DNA of 8,719 nucleotides from an uncultured Granulosicoccaceae bacterium. Lineage in GTDB: Bacteria; Pseudomonadota; Gammaproteobacteria; Granulosicoccales; Granulosicoccaceae. A program made the translations under genes and the position numbers. Below are positions 8,035 to 8,719 of the stretch, in pieces. Positions within the stretch are counted from its first letter, which is position 1, and each line of letters opens with the position of its first letter. The notes under the pieces are model-generated. The model was given only the letters and a program-made list of their open reading frames with translations, had not been told where the DNA came from and did no database searches. The DNA lies in contig CALFBL010000104.1 in the NCBI GenBank assembly GCA_937951695.1, positions 1 to 8,719 of the forward strand. Direction: 5' to 3'.

Positions 8035-8623
8035 CTTTGATTCACGTCATGTGTTCATCAATGGCGTCTGGCGAGAACCGGCTTCCGGTCAATCAATGGA
8101 CCTGGTTAACCCTTCTACCGGTACTGCCCTGTGCGAAATCGCTTTGGGTGATGCCAGCGATATAGAAGCTGCTGTTACCGCCGGCACTCATGCGTTAACC
8201 GGTGAATGGGGTCGGGCCACAGCGCTGCAACGGGGACGATTCCTGACGCGTCTGGGGCAGCGGATTCTTGAGCACGTGGATACCTTGGCTGAACTGGAAG
8301 CACTCGATGTCGGTAAGCCGCTTGCGCAAGCTCGCAACGACGCCATAGCGCTGGCCCGTTATTGTGAGTACTTCGGCGGGGCCGCCGATAAAATACACGG
8401 GGAAACCATTCCGTATCTGGATGGTTATACCGTTTACACGTTACGAGAACCTCATGGCGTCACCGGCCACATCGTGCCGTGGAACTACCCGATGCAAATT
8501 ATTGGACGTTCGGTGTGTGCAGCGCTTGCCCTGGGGAATGCGTGTGTGCTAAAGCCCGCAGAAGAGGCTTGCTTAACCGCATTAGCGTTTGTAGAACTTG
8601 CGCGCGAGACGATTCCACGGTAA
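8006..8623 (+). CDS. Aldehyde dehydrogenase (NAD(P)+-dependent), prematurely ended N-terminal part
   Basis: Family members oxidise aldehydes to carboxylic acids in the cytoplasm. The 205 residues align with the first ~40% of an ALDH: FINGVWREPASGQ (17-29), VNPSTGTALCEI, DVGKPLAQAR (101-110), YFGGAADKIHG (122-132), and the coenzyme-site motifs PWNYP (158-162, with the oxyanion Asn N160), ALALGNACVLKPAEEA (173-188) and TALAFVELARE. It then stops at TAA 8621-8623, just where relatives continue with a GLPxGxLNVV-type segment. The catalytic Glu (ELGGK region) and the nucleophilic Cys are therefore absent, and the product as written cannot be active. Full-length relatives are about 480-500 residues. 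The start overlaps the ATPase gene by 29 nt; ATG 8012 (codon 3) is an equally possible start. The overlap suggests translational coupling. It may be a true pseudogene, a sequence error or an insertion junction. Confidence 0.88.
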   Translation: MPMLLSTPFDFDSRHVFINGVWREPASGQSMDLVNPSTGTALCEIALGDASDIEAAVTAGTHALTGEWGRATALQRGRFLTRLGQRILEHVDTLAELEALDVGKPLAQARNDAIALARYCEYFGGAADKIHGETIPYLDGYTVYTLREPHGVTGHIVPWNYPMQIIGRSVCAALALGNACVLKPAEEACLTALAFVELARETIPR

Positions 8624-8697
8624 CAGAGGAGAAGACTATGGGCTCTGGCGCCATCGTTTGCGTGCCGCTTGTCGTGTCAAAGGGGTTTGGGTGGTAG
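8620..8697 (+). pseudogene. Possible out-of-frame continuation of the aldehyde dehydrogenase
   Basis: Reading from GTA at 8620, shifted by two bases from the aldehyde dehydrogenase frame, gives 25 residues beginning VTEEKTMGSGAIV and ending LVVSKGFGW before TAG. As recalled from the family, the segment after LNV is VTG, about 8 residues, then A-L-x-x-H-P-x-V and F-T-G. An ungapped comparison matches V-T, A-I, P, V and F at the expected spacing. This suggests the gene lost a few codons (the GxLN stretch) and its frame near 8618-8620, and drifted or was misread again near 8689. The match is short and the conserved His and FTG are not intact, so the call is tentative. The alternative is a separate short open frame starting at ATG 8638. 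Confidence 0.35.
8625..8631 (+). promoter_or_regulatory. Shine-Dalgarno-like site before a 19-codon open frame
   Basis: AGAGGAG lies 6 nt before ATG 8638, a near-ideal ribosome-binding arrangement and stronger than that of any full gene here. The frame it would serve runs 8638-8697 and encodes only 19 residues (MGSGAIVCVPL, then VVSKGFGW). Its stop codon sits inside the left arm of the terminal hairpin. This could be a leader peptide or the start of a small gene, but it may be chance within a decayed aldehyde dehydrogenase. Confidence 0.3.
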
Positions 8698-8712
8698 TCG
8701 ATACCACCCAAA
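8686..8712. repeat. Perfect 11-bp inverted repeat (hairpin) at the right end
   Basis: The arms TTTGGGTGGTA (8686-8696) and TACCACCCAAA (8702-8712) are exact reverse complements around the 5-nt loop GTCGA. The stem could fold strongly in RNA on either strand. No T-run follows on the + strand (the window ends in CATCATC), nor is there one on the - strand, so a classical intrinsic terminator is not supported. It follows the broken aldehyde dehydrogenase by about 60 nt and may mark the end of the transcript, an operator-like site, or an artefact at a sequence end. Confidence 0.75.
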
Positions 8713-8719
8713 CATCATC

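Noticed and set aside
8686..8719. Intrinsic transcription terminator at the right end
   Set aside because: The stem is strong, but neither strand has the T-run that should follow it within the visible sequence.
8620..8719. Integron attC or insertion-sequence end at the break in the aldehyde dehydrogenase
   Set aside because: No attC core pair, transposase fragment or target-site duplication could be recognised; the terminal palindrome alone is not enough.

Overview
The window is a single-direction (+ strand) block from a Gram-negative bacterium, most likely a proteobacterium. Both exported proteins have Sec signal peptides ending in AxA-type cleavage sites rather than lipoboxes, and the base composition is slightly GC-rich. 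A marine gammaproteobacterium with many transporters would fit the protein style, but this is inference. No RNA genes, insertion sequences, CRISPR arrays or prophage genes were seen, and no gap between genes exceeds about 30 nt except the last ~95 nt.

Layout from left to right: (1) 1-339, the C-terminal 112 residues of a thiolase whose start lies outside the window; (2) 354-1763, a secreted protein resembling a beta-propeller, without an assigned function; (3) 1773-3086, an M20-family metallo-amidohydrolase (deacylase/deacetylase type); (4) 3116-8034, a complete dipeptide/oligopeptide-type (Dpp/Opp class) ABC importer made of a periplasmic binding protein, two permeases and one ATPase with two fused nucleotide-binding domains; (5) 8006-8623, the N-terminal 205 residues of an aldehyde dehydrogenase that stops before its catalytic Glu and Cys.

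Spacings are 14, 9, 29, 29, 1 and 2 nt, followed by a 29-nt overlap, so the genes look co-transcribed and partly translationally coupled. A reasonable inference is a scavenging and catabolic module. The binding protein and ABC importer would bring in an amide- or peptide-like compound, the M20 enzyme would cleave an amide bond, the aldehyde dehydrogenase would oxidise an aldehyde product, and the thiolase would release acetyl-CoA from a 3-ketoacyl-CoA. The secreted propeller may act on the compound outside the cytoplasm. The substrate cannot be named from the sequence, and no transaminase, CoA ligase or regulator is in view.

The most unusual points are two perfect 11-bp hairpins, each with a 5-nt loop. 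One lies just inside the start of the ATPase gene and the other at the extreme right end. The aldehyde dehydrogenase also breaks off near 8620, and an out-of-frame stretch after the break still resembles its family. I did not find convincing evidence of a wholly new system. The uncharacterised propeller inside a transport and catabolic operon is the best candidate for undescribed biology.
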